The position numbers were made by a program, and so were the translations under genes. DNA of 64,000 nucleotides from Sphingomonas sp. (GTDB lineage Bacteria; Pseudomonadota; Alphaproteobacteria; Sphingomonadales; Sphingomonadaceae), in the NCBI RefSeq assembly GCF_029239295.1, contig NZ_JAQZBC010000016.1, positions 1-64,000 on the forward strand, in the 5' to 3' direction. Numbering within the stretch: position 1 is the stretch's first letter; every line of letters starts with the position of its first letter. Shown in pieces: positions 53,641 to 62,544 of this stretch. Below the pieces are notes generated by a model. It was not told the DNA's origin. It saw only the letters and a program-made list of their open reading frames with translations, and did no database searches.

Positions 53641-55739
53641 TACCGCCGATCCGCACGCGGCTCACGGGCCGGCGCGCGCGGATCCCTTCCCGTGACCCGG
53701 TCGATCCAATCCTGATCCAGCCGCTGCGGCGGCGGCGCGGCAGCAGGCACTTCAGCATCCGGATCGTCGCTCAGCGGGCGTTCCGCGCGCGGCGACGGGC
53801 GCTCTATACCGCGGCCATAGTCATCCTCCGGCAGCGGCGCTGCATCTCCGGGCAGTGGATCGCCATTATCATCAACGAACACGCTATTGTCCGGTTCGCC
53901 GAAATAGCTCTCCTCATCGGGCTCAAGCTGCCATTCGGGGAGGGTCACTTCGGTCTCGAACTGCTCGATTGGCCGCTTGGCGACCGCCTTCGTCATGAAC
54001 TGGGCAAACGCCCGGGCAGGCGCGGCGCCGCCCTGCAGGCCACCGATCGGCCGCGCATCATCGCGGCCCATCCACACGCCGGTGGTCAGCCCGGACGAGA
54101 AGCCAAGGAACCAGCCATCCTTCGACGATGACGTGGTGCCAGTCTTTCCCGCGACCGGGCGCCCGATCTGCGCAGCGCGGCCGGTACCGGTATTGACTGC
54201 GGTTTGCAGCAGATCGGTCATCTGCGCCGCCACGTAAGGCGCGACGAGAACACGACTGCGGTCCACCTCGTGCTGATAGATCACCTCGTTGTTCGCCGTC
54301 ACCTTGGTGATGCCATAGGGGGTCACCGCCACACCTTTGTTGGCGACGCTGGCGAAAGCCCGGGTCATATCGATCAGCCGAACGTCGGACGTGCCGAGCA
54401 CCATCGAGGGCTGCGTATTTATCGGGGTCGTGATGCCGAAGCGGCGCGCCATATCGGCAACGGTGGCGAACCCGACCTGCTGGCCGAGACGCGCTGCCAC
54501 GGTGTTGAGCGAATAGGCGAACGCCGTGCGCAACGTCACCTGACCCGAATAGCGTCGGGAGCTGTTGCGTGGGCTCCACCCGCTGATCGTGATCGGTTCG
54601 TCAACCACCGTCGTCTCAGGCGTCATGCCCGCCTCAAGCGCCGCAAGATAAACGAACAGCTTGAACGCCGACCCCGGCTGGCGCTGCGCCTGCGTCGCGC
54701 GATTGTATATCGACGACACGTAGTCCTTGCCGCCGACCATCGCACGCACCGCCCCATCACGGTCGAGCGATACGAGCGCACCCTGCGCGCCGGCGGGCGC
54801 ATTGGTGCGCACGGCGGCATCCGCTGCACGCTGCATGTTCAGATCAAGCGTCGTCCAGACTTCGAGGGGCTTTTCGGTTTCATCGATTAGCAGCTCCAGC
54901 TGCGGCAGCGCCCAGTCGGTGAAATAGCGTACGCTGTTCTGCTTGGGCTCAGGCGCGAGCTTCACCGACTGCGGATCGGCATCCGCCGCCTCAGCAGGCG
55001 AGATCACGCCATTCTCCGCCATCACACGCAGCACGACCTGCGCCCGGTCAACCGCGGCCTGTGCATCGGCTGTCGGCGAATAGTTCGACGGGGCCTTCAC
55101 CAGACCGGCGATGATCGCAGCCTCGCTCAGCGTCAGGCGATTGGCGCCGTGACCGAAGAACTTGCGCGCGGCCGCATCGATGCCATAGGCGCCGCCGCCA
55201 TAATAAACCTTGTTGAGATACAGCTCGAGCACCTGCTCCTTGGTGAACTTGCGCTCCATCGCGAGCGCCAGGATCCACTCACGGAACTTACGCCCGAACT
55301 TCTTCTGATTGTTGAGGAAAACGTTCCGCGCGAGCTGCTGCGTGATCGTCGACCCACCCTGAACCCAGCGTCCGCGATCCAGCCGCACCTTCACCGAACG
55401 GGCGACGCCGATCGGATCGACCCCGACATGGCTGTAGAAGCGCTTGTCCTCCACCGCGATCGTCGCGTCGCGCATCACACGCGGAATACGATCGAACGGC
55501 AGCCACTCACCATAGCTCGGGCCGATCGATACCAGCACCGTGCCGTCGGCGGCATGGACGCGGATCATCTGGCCGTTAGGCGAGGATTTCAGTTCATCGA
55601 ATGACGGGAGCTGCGCCCGCGCGATGTAAACGGCGGTCAGCAACGCGCCAAAGGCAACGACAGCTAGCGCGATCAGGATCTTGATCGCGATCGACAGGCG
55701 TCGACGCCAGGGCGAGCGGGGAATGGGGCGGCGGGCCAT
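53604..55739 (-). CDS. mrcA: penicillin-binding protein 1A-type transglycosylase/transpeptidase
   Basis: Bifunctional murein synthase of 711 residues with an N-terminal membrane anchor (about 17-39). The GT51 domain has the catalytic Glu97 in VEDKRFYSHVGVD, GGSTITQQLARNVFL and RKFREWILALAMERK. The transpeptidase keeps Ser357-x-x-Lys (PGSAFK), Ser410-Leu-Asn and Lys532-Thr-Gly (GKTGTTSS). The C-terminal tail of about 100 residues is acidic and Pro-rich and likely disordered. It is somewhat shorter than E. coli PBP1A and lacks the large inserted domain, as in other alphaproteobacterial PBP1A-family proteins; the symbol names the family. Confidence 0.93.
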   Translation of the reverse strand: MARRPIPRSPWRRRLSIAIKILIALAVVAFGALLTAVYIARAQLPSFDELKSSPNGQMIRVHAADGTVLVSIGPSYGEWLPFDRIPRVMRDATIAVEDKRFYSHVGVDPIGVARSVKVRLDRGRWVQGGSTITQQLARNVFLNNQKKFGRKFREWILALAMERKFTKEQVLELYLNKVYYGGGAYGIDAAARKFFGHGANRLTLSEAAIIAGLVKAPSNYSPTADAQAAVDRAQVVLRVMAENGVISPAEAADADPQSVKLAPEPKQNSVRYFTDWALPQLELLIDETEKPLEVWTTLDLNMQRAADAAVRTNAPAGAQGALVSLDRDGAVRAMVGGKDYVSSIYNRATQAQRQPGSAFKLFVYLAALEAGMTPETTVVDEPITISGWSPRNSSRRYSGQVTLRTAFAYSLNTVAARLGQQVGFATVADMARRFGITTPINTQPSMVLGTSDVRLIDMTRAFASVANKGVAVTPYGITKVTANNEVIYQHEVDRSRVLVAPYVAAQMTDLLQTAVNTGTGRAAQIGRPVAGKTGTTSSSKDGWFLGFSSGLTTGVWMGRDDARPIGGLQGGAAPARAFAQFMTKAVAKRPIEQFETEVTLPEWQLEPDEESYFGEPDNSVFVDDNGDPLPGDAAPLPEDDYGRGIERPSPRAERPLSDDPDAEVPAAAPPPQRLDQDWIDRVTGRDPRAPAREPRADRRYQPPPAEDRPYQ

Positions 55740-55764
55740 CGGGTGCGATGTGGCGGATAGAAGC

Positions 55765-55779
55765 TTAGGCTGGGCTTAA
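55765..55779 (-). promoter_or_regulatory. CtrA-like half-site pair before the PBP1A gene
   Basis: On the minus strand TTAA, seven bases, CTAA: one mismatch from the TTAA-N7-TTAA pattern of the cell-cycle regulator CtrA, 26 bases before the PBP1A start codon. A cell-wall gene is a plausible target, but a single near-match can occur by chance. Confidence 0.35.
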
Positions 55780-55882
55780 CAAGATCATCGCGTCGCGCGT
55801 GGCAAAGGAACCTGTCATCGCGAAAAAGTTATGCGGCGAATCGGCACACGGCGGAGGATATCGGGCCGCCGTGTGCCAGCAT

Positions 55883-56278
55883 TTACCCGCGCGGGCGAAA
55901 ATCCAGGCTGACCGAGTTCATACAATAGCGCAGCCCTGTAGGGGGTGGCCCGTCGGGAAATACATGGCCGAGGTGGCTGTCGCATCGCCCGCAACGCGAT
56001 TCGATACGAACCATGCCGTGGCTAGTGTCGCGATGATCGGTCACCGCGTCCGGCGCGATCGGCTGCGTAAAGCTGGGCCAGCCCGATCCCGAATCGTATT
56101 TGTCGGCGCTGTCGAACAGTTCCAGCGCGCAGGCGGCGCAGTGGTAGATGCCGTCGGCCTTATAATCATTGTACTTGCCGGCAAACGCCCGTTCGGTGCC
56201 GGCCTCGCGCAGCACATGATATTGTTCGGGAGTCAGCCGCTGTTTCCATTCGGCTTCAGACAGGTTCAACTGATCCAT
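55883..56278 (-). CDS. msrB: peptide-methionine (R)-S-oxide reductase MsrB
   Basis: Enzyme of 131 residues that reduces the R form of methionine sulfoxide. Four zinc-binding Cys are present (Cys47, Cys50, Cys96, Cys99, in YHCAAC and [14 protein letters not shown]) and the catalytic Cys119 is in [11 protein letters not shown]. The conserved [13 protein letters not shown] is also there. I start at the ATG at 56278, with GGAG 11 bases upstream; the frame extends further but carries the neighbour's shadow. It follows the methyltransferase gene after 58 bases. Confidence 0.96.
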   Translation of the reverse strand: MDQLNLSEAEWKQRLTPEQYHVLREAGTERAFAGKYNDYKADGIYHCAACALELFDSADKYDSGSGWPSFTQPIAPDAVTDHRDTSHGMVRIESRCGRCDSHLGHVFPDGPPPTGLRYCMNSVSLDFRPRG

Positions 56279-56336
56279 TGGCGACGGGTCTCCGTGATTG
56301 ACCCTGCATCTGGGTTCGCGGGATGCGGGGTGCAAG

Positions 56337-57221
56337 TCAGTCGTTCGACCACCGCGCCCAGATTGCCGTGGGCAGCACCAGGCCGCGCGCCTCCTCTCGC
56401 ACGCCCAGTTCGCCGCATTCCACCTTGCCTGGCAGGTCGGCGAACACCTGACGCAACATCTCGCCGATCGCCAGCGCGGACATGCGCACTGCGTAGACGG
56501 TGAGAAACAGTGCGCGCGATTTTTCATCGAGCAACTGCCGACAATCGGCGATGAGCGCCGGGAGATGTTCCTCCAGCCGCCAGATCTCGCCCTCCGGGCC
56601 ACGGCCGTATTTGGGGGGATCGAGCAGGATCGCGTCGTAGCGGCGGCCCCGGCGCACCTCGCGCGCGACAAACTTGGCCGCATCGTCGATGATCCAGCGG
56701 ATCGGGCGATCGGCCATGCCGGAAAGCTTCGCGTTGGCCCGCGCCGCCTCGACCGACTTCTTGGACGCATCGACATGGACCATCTTTGCCCCCGCCGCCG
56801 ATAAAGCGAGCGTGCCGACCCCGGTATAACCGAACAAATTCAACGCCTCAGGCTCGGCCACGCCGTCCAGCCGCTCGCGCAGCCAGGACCAGACCGGCGC
56901 CATGTCGGGGAAGAAACCCAGGTGCCTGAACGGTGTGTTCTGGGCGGTGAAGCGCACCGTGCCGGGACCGACGCCCCAGGCGAGCGGCCAGCCGTCGCGC
57001 GGGACAGCGCGGTTGAGGTGCCACTGGCCACCGCCATCCTCGTCGCTGCCCGGAATGAATTCGCCATTGGCATCCCAATCGTCATGCGCCGGGGCCCATA
57101 GTGCCTGCGGTTCAGGACGGATGAAGCGATAGTCGCCGTAGCGTTCCAGCTTCCGACCGTGGCCGCAATCGACGAGGCCATAGTCGCCCCAGGGTTCACC
57201 GATGAGCGTGTCGAGTTTCAT
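56337..57221 (-). CDS. class I SAM-dependent methyltransferase (RlmI-like, COG1092 type)
   Basis: Protein of 294 residues with a Rossmann-type methyltransferase domain: the SAM site [35 protein letters not shown] for ribose binding, and [18 protein letters not shown] with the DPPK catalytic-type motif of enzymes that methylate bases in rRNA. It lacks the N-terminal PUA domain of RlmI and is shorter, so the exact RNA target is not given. The start overlaps the stop of the aldose-epimerase-like gene (ATGA). Confidence 0.88.
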   Translation of the reverse strand: MKLDTLIGEPWGDYGLVDCGHGRKLERYGDYRFIRPEPQALWAPAHDDWDANGEFIPGSDEDGGGQWHLNRAVPRDGWPLAWGVGPGTVRFTAQNTPFRHLGFFPDMAPVWSWLRERLDGVAEPEALNLFGYTGVGTLALSAAGAKMVHVDASKKSVEAARANAKLSGMADRPIRWIIDDAAKFVAREVRRGRRYDAILLDPPKYGRGPEGEIWRLEEHLPALIADCRQLLDEKSRALFLTVYAVRMSALAIGEMLRQVFADLPGKVECGELGVREEARGLVLPTAIWARWSND

Positions 57222-58093
57222 GGGAGGAGCGTTACCGCCATGTTGATGGACTTGGAACCGCCCGGCGGCACCAGGAAAATACCGGGTTTGTCTGCGAATT
57301 CACCGGCATAGCCCTGCGGATCGGCAATGCCGTGCCAGGGCTCGACGCAGATGTATCGCGCGCCGGGCTTGGTCCAGATGCCGAGCATCGGGGTGTCGGG
57401 AAAGTCGATCCGCAGCTGAAGGCCGCCGGGCGCGCCATAGGTGACGCTGGAGGAGCGGACATGGTCCCATACCAAGGCATCATGCGCGAACAGATCGTCG
57501 GCGAGATGGAGGGTGCGCCCGTCCAGTGGCGAGGGGAGCGAACCGGCCTTGATCGTCCCGTCGTCGGCAATGGGTCGGACACCATCCGGCTCATTTTGGC
57601 CAAAGGTGATGACGTGCTGGCCACGTTCCGCGCCGCCCGGCAGCGGCCAGGCGAAAGCGGGATGAAAACCGAAACTGGCCGGCATTTCGTTTTGGTTCGA
57701 ATTGCTGATGACGATGTCGGTCTGCAGCGTCGCACCGTCGAAACGGAACGTCGCATCGAGCGTGAAGGCGAAGGGGTAATGCGCGCGCGTCTCTTCGCTG
57801 TCCTTCAAACGGAAGGTCGCATGTGCGGGGCCGCGGTCGATCAGCGTGAACGGCAGACGGCGCGCGAAGCCGTGCTGTTTCATTTGGTATTCGCGACCCT
57901 GGATGCGGATCACCTCGCCCGCGGGCTTGCCGACGACGGGAAAGAGCAAGGGCGCGCGGCCGGTCCAGAACGCGGGGTCGGCGTCGGTCATCAGCTCGCG
58001 ACCGGCCGCGTCCTTCAGCGAGGACAGTTCCGCGCCGAGCGGGTTGATCGCGGCGGACAGATGATCGTTCGCGATCGTGATCCAGTCTGTCAC
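57218..58093 (-). CDS. aldose 1-epimerase family protein
   Basis: Protein of 291 residues of the galactose mutarotase-like fold, nearer to the YeaD/LacX-type hexose-phosphate mutarotase group. Conserved parts are INPLGAELSSLKDAAGRELM, LLFPVVGK, KQHGFARRLPF with the catalytic-type His, SFGFHPAFAWPL, and the Glu of YICVEPWHG. The GTG start at 58093 has GGAGG 4 bases upstream; the longer open frame further upstream is the shadow of pheT. The sugar substrate is not certain. Confidence 0.88.
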   Translation of the reverse strand: MTDWITIANDHLSAAINPLGAELSSLKDAAGRELMTDADPAFWTGRAPLLFPVVGKPAGEVIRIQGREYQMKQHGFARRLPFTLIDRGPAHATFRLKDSEETRAHYPFAFTLDATFRFDGATLQTDIVISNSNQNEMPASFGFHPAFAWPLPGGAERGQHVITFGQNEPDGVRPIADDGTIKAGSLPSPLDGRTLHLADDLFAHDALVWDHVRSSSVTYGAPGGLQLRIDFPDTPMLGIWTKPGARYICVEPWHGIADPQGYAGEFADKPGIFLVPPGGSKSINMAVTLLP

Positions 58094-58107
58094 TTTGCCT
58101 CCTTCAT

Positions 58108-58136
58108 CGTCACCCCGGCCGGGGCGGGGATGACGA
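58108..58136 (-). terminator. palindromic element after pheT
   Basis: TCGTCACCCCGGCC followed by GGGGCGGGGATGACGA: outer arms TCGTCA/TGACGA, and an inner 12-base perfect palindrome CCCCGGCCGGGG (58113-58124). It lies 7 bases after the pheT stop and probably ends that transcript; it also resembles extragenic palindromes elsewhere in the window. Confidence 0.55.
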
Positions 58137-58143
58137 ATATGTG

Positions 58144-60495
58144 TCAGCCGCGGAGCGACGCGCCCAGCTTGGCGGCGGCGGCGACGACCTTGTCGGCGAT
58201 CGCCTTCAGCTCGGCCTCGACGAACGCCTTCTCGACGGGCTGAAGCACCACCTCGACCGCCATCGACGTCTCGCCATCCTTGGTGAAGACGTCGAACACG
58301 CGCGCCGAGACGATCGCGGCCTTGTCCGCGCCCTTCACCGCGCGCGCCAATGCGTCGGCGGCGACGCCGTCGGGCACCAGGAAGGCAAAGTCGCGGCGGA
58401 CGGCTTGGAGCGCGGGCGGCGTATAGGCCGGGCGCATGAAGCCCGCGGAGCGCTTTCCGGGGATCGCATCGAGGTACAGCTCCACCGCGGCGACACCGGC
58501 GTCGAGATCGAACGCGCGGGTGACGTTGGGGTGGAGGATGCCGAAGGCGGCAAGCACCGTCTTTGGCCCCAACCGCAGCGTGCCGGACTGGCCGGGGTGC
58601 CACGCGTCGCCCGCTTCGCCGAACACCTGAAGGTTGTCGACCGGCGCGCCGGCGGCGGCGAGCAGCGCCAGCGCTTCGGCCTTGGCATCGAAGGCGTCGA
58701 AGCCCTGCGCCTTGCCCGTCTGCCAGTGCCGCGCGCGGCGGTCGCCGGCGAGGACGAGGCTGAGCGTCGGACGCTCCTTGTCGGCGAGATAGCGGCGGCC
58801 GATCTCGAACAGGCGGATCGTGCCGGCACCGCGCCGCACGTTGCGCGCGGCGGCCGAGAGCAGGCCGGGCAGCAGCGAGGGCCGCATGACCTTCAGGTCC
58901 TCGCTGATCGGGTTGGCGAGCGTGAAGGCACCACCACCGAACGGTGCGGCTTCGGCTTCCGAGATGAAGCTCCACGTCACCGCTTCGTCGAGGCCGCGCG
59001 CGGCGGCGGCGCGGCGGAGGCGACGCTCCAGCTTCTGCTCGGGGGTGGCGGTGGGCGTCGCGACACCCGGGGCGCGCGGCAGCGGCACCGAGGGGACATT
59101 GTCGATACCCTCGATCCGGATCACTTCCTCCACCAGATCGGCGGGGCCGTCGATATCGCGACGCCAGGTCGGCAGCGTGACCTGCCAATCGTCGCTGACG
59201 TTGAAGCCGAGCGAGGTGAGGATCGCGCGCTGCCGCTCCGGCGCGACGGCAAGGCCGCCGAGCGTCTCGGCGCGGGCGGGATCATAGGCATAGCTGCGCG
59301 TTCCCAGCGGCGGCTCGCCAGCGCGGGTGATGCCGGTCGGCTGACCGCCGCACAGATCGATCACGAGGCGCGTCGCGATGGCGAGGCCGTCGTCGAGGAA
59401 GGCCGGATCGACGCCGCGTTCGAACCGCTGGCGCGCATCGCTGGTCAGCATCAGCTTCTGGCCGGTGCGCGCGATATGCTCGGGATCGAAATAGGCGCAT
59501 TCGATGACGACGTCGGTCGTCGTGTCCGACACGCCCGATTCCTCGCCGCCCATGATGCCGCCAATGTCGTGGACATGGGCCTCGTCGGCGATGACCGTCA
59601 TCGTGTCATCGAGCGTGTAGGTCTTGCCGTTGAGCGCGAGGACCGTCTCGCCGGCGTTCGCCTTGCGCGCGACGAGCCCGCCGGAGAGCTTCGCCTTGTC
59701 ATAGACGTGCAGCGGGCGGCCGAGATCGACGGTGACGTAATTGGTGATGTCGACCAATGCGGAGATCGGCTTCTGACCGATCGCGCGCAGCCGCTTCGCC
59801 AGCCATTCGGGCGAGGCGCCGTTGGTGGCGCCGTTGACGCCCTGCGCGAAGAAGGCCGGACAGCCGGCCGGATCGTCGGTGCGCACGTCGGGGCCGGGGC
59901 CTTCGCCCGCAACCGGCTCGATCGTCAGCGGCTTCAGCGTGCCGAGGCCGGCGGCGGCGAGATCGCGGGCGATGCCGCGCACGCCCATGCAATCCTGCCG
60001 GTTGGGGGTGATCGACACGTCGATGACGGGATCGTTCAGGCCCGCCCATTCGGCATATACTTCGCCAACCGGGGCGTCGGCAGCCAGTTCGATGATGCCG
60101 TCATGATCGTCGCCCAGCTCCAGCTCGCGCGTGGAGCACATCATGCCGTTCGATTCGACGCCGCGGATCGCCGCGACCTTCAGGACCATGCCGTTGGCCG
60201 GCACCGTCGCGCCGGGCATGCCGAACACGCCGACGAGGCCGGCGCGCGCGTTGGGCGCGCCGCAGACAACCTGGAGCGGGCCGTCACCGGCATCGACCGA
60301 CAGCACCTGAAGCTTGTCCGCTTGCGGATGACGCTCGGCGGTCAGCACCTTGGCGATGCGGAAGGCGGCGAGCTTCTCGCCGGGATTCTCGACCCCTTCG
60401 ACCTCGAGGCCGATGCGGGTGAGGCCGACGAGGATCTCGTCGAGCGACGCCGAGGTGTCGAGGTGGTCCTTGAGCCAGGAAAGCGTGAATTTCAT
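58144..60495 (-). CDS. pheT: phenylalanyl-tRNA synthetase beta subunit
   Basis: Beta subunit of 783 residues of the tetrameric phenylalanyl-tRNA synthetase. The N-terminal KFTLSWLKDHLDTSASLDEI and the tRNA-binding domain (HPQADKLQVLSVDAGDG), SITPNRQDCMGVRGIARDLAA, and the B5 and catalytic-like domains follow in order. The editing-type B3/B4 region includes LVDITNYVTVDLGRPLHVYD, and the C-terminal anticodon-binding (FDX-ACB) domain begins near PPALQAVRRDFAFLV. It begins 13 bases after pheS and is surely co-transcribed. Confidence 0.98.
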   Translation of the reverse strand: MKFTLSWLKDHLDTSASLDEILVGLTRIGLEVEGVENPGEKLAAFRIAKVLTAERHPQADKLQVLSVDAGDGPLQVVCGAPNARAGLVGVFGMPGATVPANGMVLKVAAIRGVESNGMMCSTRELELGDDHDGIIELAADAPVGEVYAEWAGLNDPVIDVSITPNRQDCMGVRGIARDLAAAGLGTLKPLTIEPVAGEGPGPDVRTDDPAGCPAFFAQGVNGATNGASPEWLAKRLRAIGQKPISALVDITNYVTVDLGRPLHVYDKAKLSGGLVARKANAGETVLALNGKTYTLDDTMTVIADEAHVHDIGGIMGGEESGVSDTTTDVVIECAYFDPEHIARTGQKLMLTSDARQRFERGVDPAFLDDGLAIATRLVIDLCGGQPTGITRAGEPPLGTRSYAYDPARAETLGGLAVAPERQRAILTSLGFNVSDDWQVTLPTWRRDIDGPADLVEEVIRIEGIDNVPSVPLPRAPGVATPTATPEQKLERRLRRAAAARGLDEAVTWSFISEAEAAPFGGGAFTLANPISEDLKVMRPSLLPGLLSAAARNVRRGAGTIRLFEIGRRYLADKERPTLSLVLAGDRRARHWQTGKAQGFDAFDAKAEALALLAAAGAPVDNLQVFGEAGDAWHPGQSGTLRLGPKTVLAAFGILHPNVTRAFDLDAGVAAVELYLDAIPGKRSAGFMRPAYTPPALQAVRRDFAFLVPDGVAADALARAVKGADKAAIVSARVFDVFTKDGETSMAVEVVLQPVEKAFVEAELKAIADKVVAAAAKLGASLRG

Positions 60496-60508
60496 CTCAG
60501 TCGTCCGA

Positions 60509-61615
60509 TCACGCCGCGCCGACGCCGCCCGACAGCGTCGGGACGTCGAGGGCGGAGAAGCCATAATGCTTGAGCCAGCGGATATCGCCGTCGAAGAAGG
60601 CGCGCAGATCGTCCATGCCGTATTTCAGCATGGCGAGACGATCGATGCCGCAGCCAAAGGCGAAGCCCTGCCACTCGTCGGGATCGAGCCCGCAGGCGGC
60701 AATCACCTTCGGGTGGACCATGCCGCTGCCGAGCACTTCCATCCAGCCACCGTTCGGCACGTCACCGCCGCCGCCGATCACGCGCTTGCCCTTCTGCAGC
60801 GTGTAGCCGACGTCGACCTCTGCTGAAGGCTCGGTGAAGGGGAAGTAGCTGGGGCGCAGGCGCAGCACGATGTCGTCGCGCTCGAAGAATGCCTTCAGGA
60901 ACGTCTCGAGCGTCCACTTGAGGTGGCCCATCGTGATGCCCTTGTCGATCACCAGCCCTTCGACCTGGTGGAACATCGGCGTGTGGGTCGCGTCGCTGTC
61001 ACTACGATAGGTGCGGCCGGGCGCGATGATGCGGATCGGCGGCTTGTTCGCCAGCATGGTGCGGATCTGCACCGGCGAGGTGTGCGTGCGCAGCAGACGC
61101 GGGCGCTCGCGGTCCTCCGGGACATGATCGCCAGCGAGGTAGAAGGTGTCGTGCATCGCGCGCGCCGGATGCGTTTCCGGAATGTTGAGCGCGGTGAAAT
61201 TGTGCCAGTCGGTCTCCATCTCCGGGCCGGTGGCGACCGCGAAGCCGAGGTCCGCGAAGATCTCCGCCAGTTCGTCCATCACCTGGCTGACCGGGTGGAT
61301 CGTGCCGGCGAGCGGCGCATCCACCGGAAGCGTCATGTCGATCCGCTCGGCGGCGAGCTTCGCCTCCAGCGCGAGGGCCTCAAGCGCGGCCTTGCGGCTG
61401 GCGATGGCGTTGGTCACCGCCTCGCGCAGGCCGTGGATCGCCGGGCCCTTCACCTGACGCTCCTCGGGGCTGAGGCCGCCCATGGACTTCAGCAGCGCGG
61501 TGACCCGGCCCTGCTTGCCCAGCGCGTCGACGCGCACTGTTTCCAGCGCCTCCAGCCCGGCCGCGGCCTCGATCGCGGTCAGCAAGTGCGTTTTCAGGTC
61601 GTCAATTTCGGTCAT
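60509..61615 (-). CDS. pheS: phenylalanyl-tRNA synthetase alpha subunit
   Basis: Catalytic alpha subunit of 368 residues. Class II motif 2 is seen in [20 protein letters not shown] with [10 protein letters not shown], and motif 3 in [20 protein letters not shown]. The N-terminal coiled-coil region (about 1-85) binds tRNA-Phe. Gene order rpmI-rplT-pheS-pheT is common in bacteria. A hairpin in the leader (61674-61703) could end part of the ribosomal transcript or attenuate pheST. Confidence 0.98.
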   Translation of the reverse strand: MTEIDDLKTHLLTAIEAAAGLEALETVRVDALGKQGRVTALLKSMGGLSPEERQVKGPAIHGLREAVTNAIASRKAALEALALEAKLAAERIDMTLPVDAPLAGTIHPVSQVMDELAEIFADLGFAVATGPEMETDWHNFTALNIPETHPARAMHDTFYLAGDHVPEDRERPRLLRTHTSPVQIRTMLANKPPIRIIAPGRTYRSDSDATHTPMFHQVEGLVIDKGITMGHLKWTLETFLKAFFERDDIVLRLRPSYFPFTEPSAEVDVGYTLQKGKRVIGGGGDVPNGGWMEVLGSGMVHPKVIAACGLDPDEWQGFAFGCGIDRLAMLKYGMDDLRAFFDGDIRWLKHYGFSALDVPTLSGGVGAA

Positions 61616-61673
61616 CAGTCTCGCCCGTGCGGGTTGTTAGACGCGCTTTAGTCGCGAATGCGCCAGACACGCA

Positions 61674-61703
61674 AAGGGCGCGGGTGTTGCCACCCACGCC
61701 CTT
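61674..61703 (-). terminator. hairpin between rplT and pheS
   Basis: Thirteen-base arms AAGGGCGCGGGTG / CACCCACGCCCTT with one mismatch and a 4-base loop, followed on the minus strand by TTTGCGTG. It lies in the 186-base gap between rplT and pheS. It may be a partial terminator or attenuator; I see no Phe-rich leader peptide. Confidence 0.55.
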
Positions 61704-61801
61704 CCTGTCGCTTCAGGTCCGAACCATCGCCCGGCGGCGAGAGGAACAGCTGGGCTGCCCGCTCACCGCCTTGGCGACGTCCTGATCCAGCAGGTGCTAG
61801 A

Positions 61802-62173
61802 TCAGGCGGCCGCTGCCTCCGGCAGCGCGTTCTTCGCCTGAGCGACCAGCGCGCTAAATGCTTCGCCTTCGTGCATCGCGATGTCGGCCAGGACCTTCCG
61901 GTCCAGTTCGACACCGGCCAGCTTCAGGCCATGCATGAACTGGCTGTAGGTCAGGCCCTCGGCGCGGACGCCGGCGTTGATGCGCTGGATCCACAGACCA
62001 CGGAAGGTCCGCTTCTTAACCTTGCGGTCGCGATACGCGTACTGGCCGGCCTTTTCGACGGCCTGCCGCGCGACGCGGATCGTGTTCTTGCGACGGCCGC
62101 GGTAACCCTTGGCCTGTTCCAGAATGTTCTTGTGCTTGGCGCGAGTGGTTACGCCCCGCTTGACGCGTGCCAT
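61802..62173 (-). CDS. rplT: 50S ribosomal protein L20
   Basis: Ribosomal protein of 123 residues that helps start 50S assembly. The start [18 protein letters not shown] and [20 protein letters not shown] are canonical, as is [20 protein letters not shown]. It follows rpmI by 17 bases and belongs to the same transcript. infC, often upstream in other bacteria, is absent. Confidence 0.99.
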   Translation of the reverse strand: MARVKRGVTTRAKHKNILEQAKGYRGRRKNTIRVARQAVEKAGQYAYRDRKVKKRTFRGLWIQRINAGVRAEGLTYSQFMHGLKLAGVELDRKVLADIAMHEGEAFSALVAQAKNALPEAAAA

Positions 62174-62190
62174 ATCTTAAATCCTCTCGC

Positions 62191-62394
62191 TCAACGCAGG
62201 CCGTACGGCGCCCAGGCCTTCACCGTGGCGGTGTCGGCCTTCGACAGCACCTTGGTGCCGCGGTTCTGGCGGATGTACTTGCTGTTGTGGCTGATGAGGC
62301 GGTGGCGCTTGCCAGCGACGCCATGCTTGAGCAGGCCGGAAGCGGTGAGCTTGAAGCGCTTCTTGACGCCGCTCTTGGTCTTGAGCTTGGGCAT
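62191..62394 (-). CDS. rpmI: 50S ribosomal protein L35
   Basis: Ribosomal protein of 67 residues: MPKLKTKSGVKKRFKLTASG and KRHRLISHNSKYIRQNRGTK are canonical for L35. AAAGGA lies before the ATG at 62394. It is the first gene of the rpmI-rplT-pheS-pheT unit and is divergent from the AsmA-family gene, 150 bases apart; the promoter must lie in that gap. Confidence 0.98.
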   Translation of the reverse strand: MPKLKTKSGVKKRFKLTASGLLKHGVAGKRHRLISHNSKYIRQNRGTKVLSKADTATVKAWAPYGLR

Positions 62395-62544
62395 TTTGGT
62401 CCTTTCAAATCGAGCGAGACTGGAACCGCCGCGGCAGCCCTGATGGCCGGGCGATTCTTTATACCTCGCTGGGAAGAAGCGGGGCGCATAGCTGGCGGGC
62501 GGGTGAAATGCAACCAACGCCTGCGCCATGCGCTTCCGGTGCTG

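Noticed and set aside
58094..59188. Upstream extension of the aldose-epimerase-like frame.
   Set aside because: The extension overlaps pheT on the same strand in another frame and is Arg-rich nonsense; the conserved protein and a GGAGG site place the start at 58093.
58141..60573. An 810-codon open frame antisense to pheT.
   Set aside because: High GC removes stop codons from opposite frames; the composition (Arg, Gly, Ala, Asp, His-rich) and lack of any family signature mark it as a shadow of pheT.
61616..61801. Phe-rich leader peptide for pheST attenuation.
   Set aside because: Reading all frames of the minus strand gave no short frame with a run of Phe codons.
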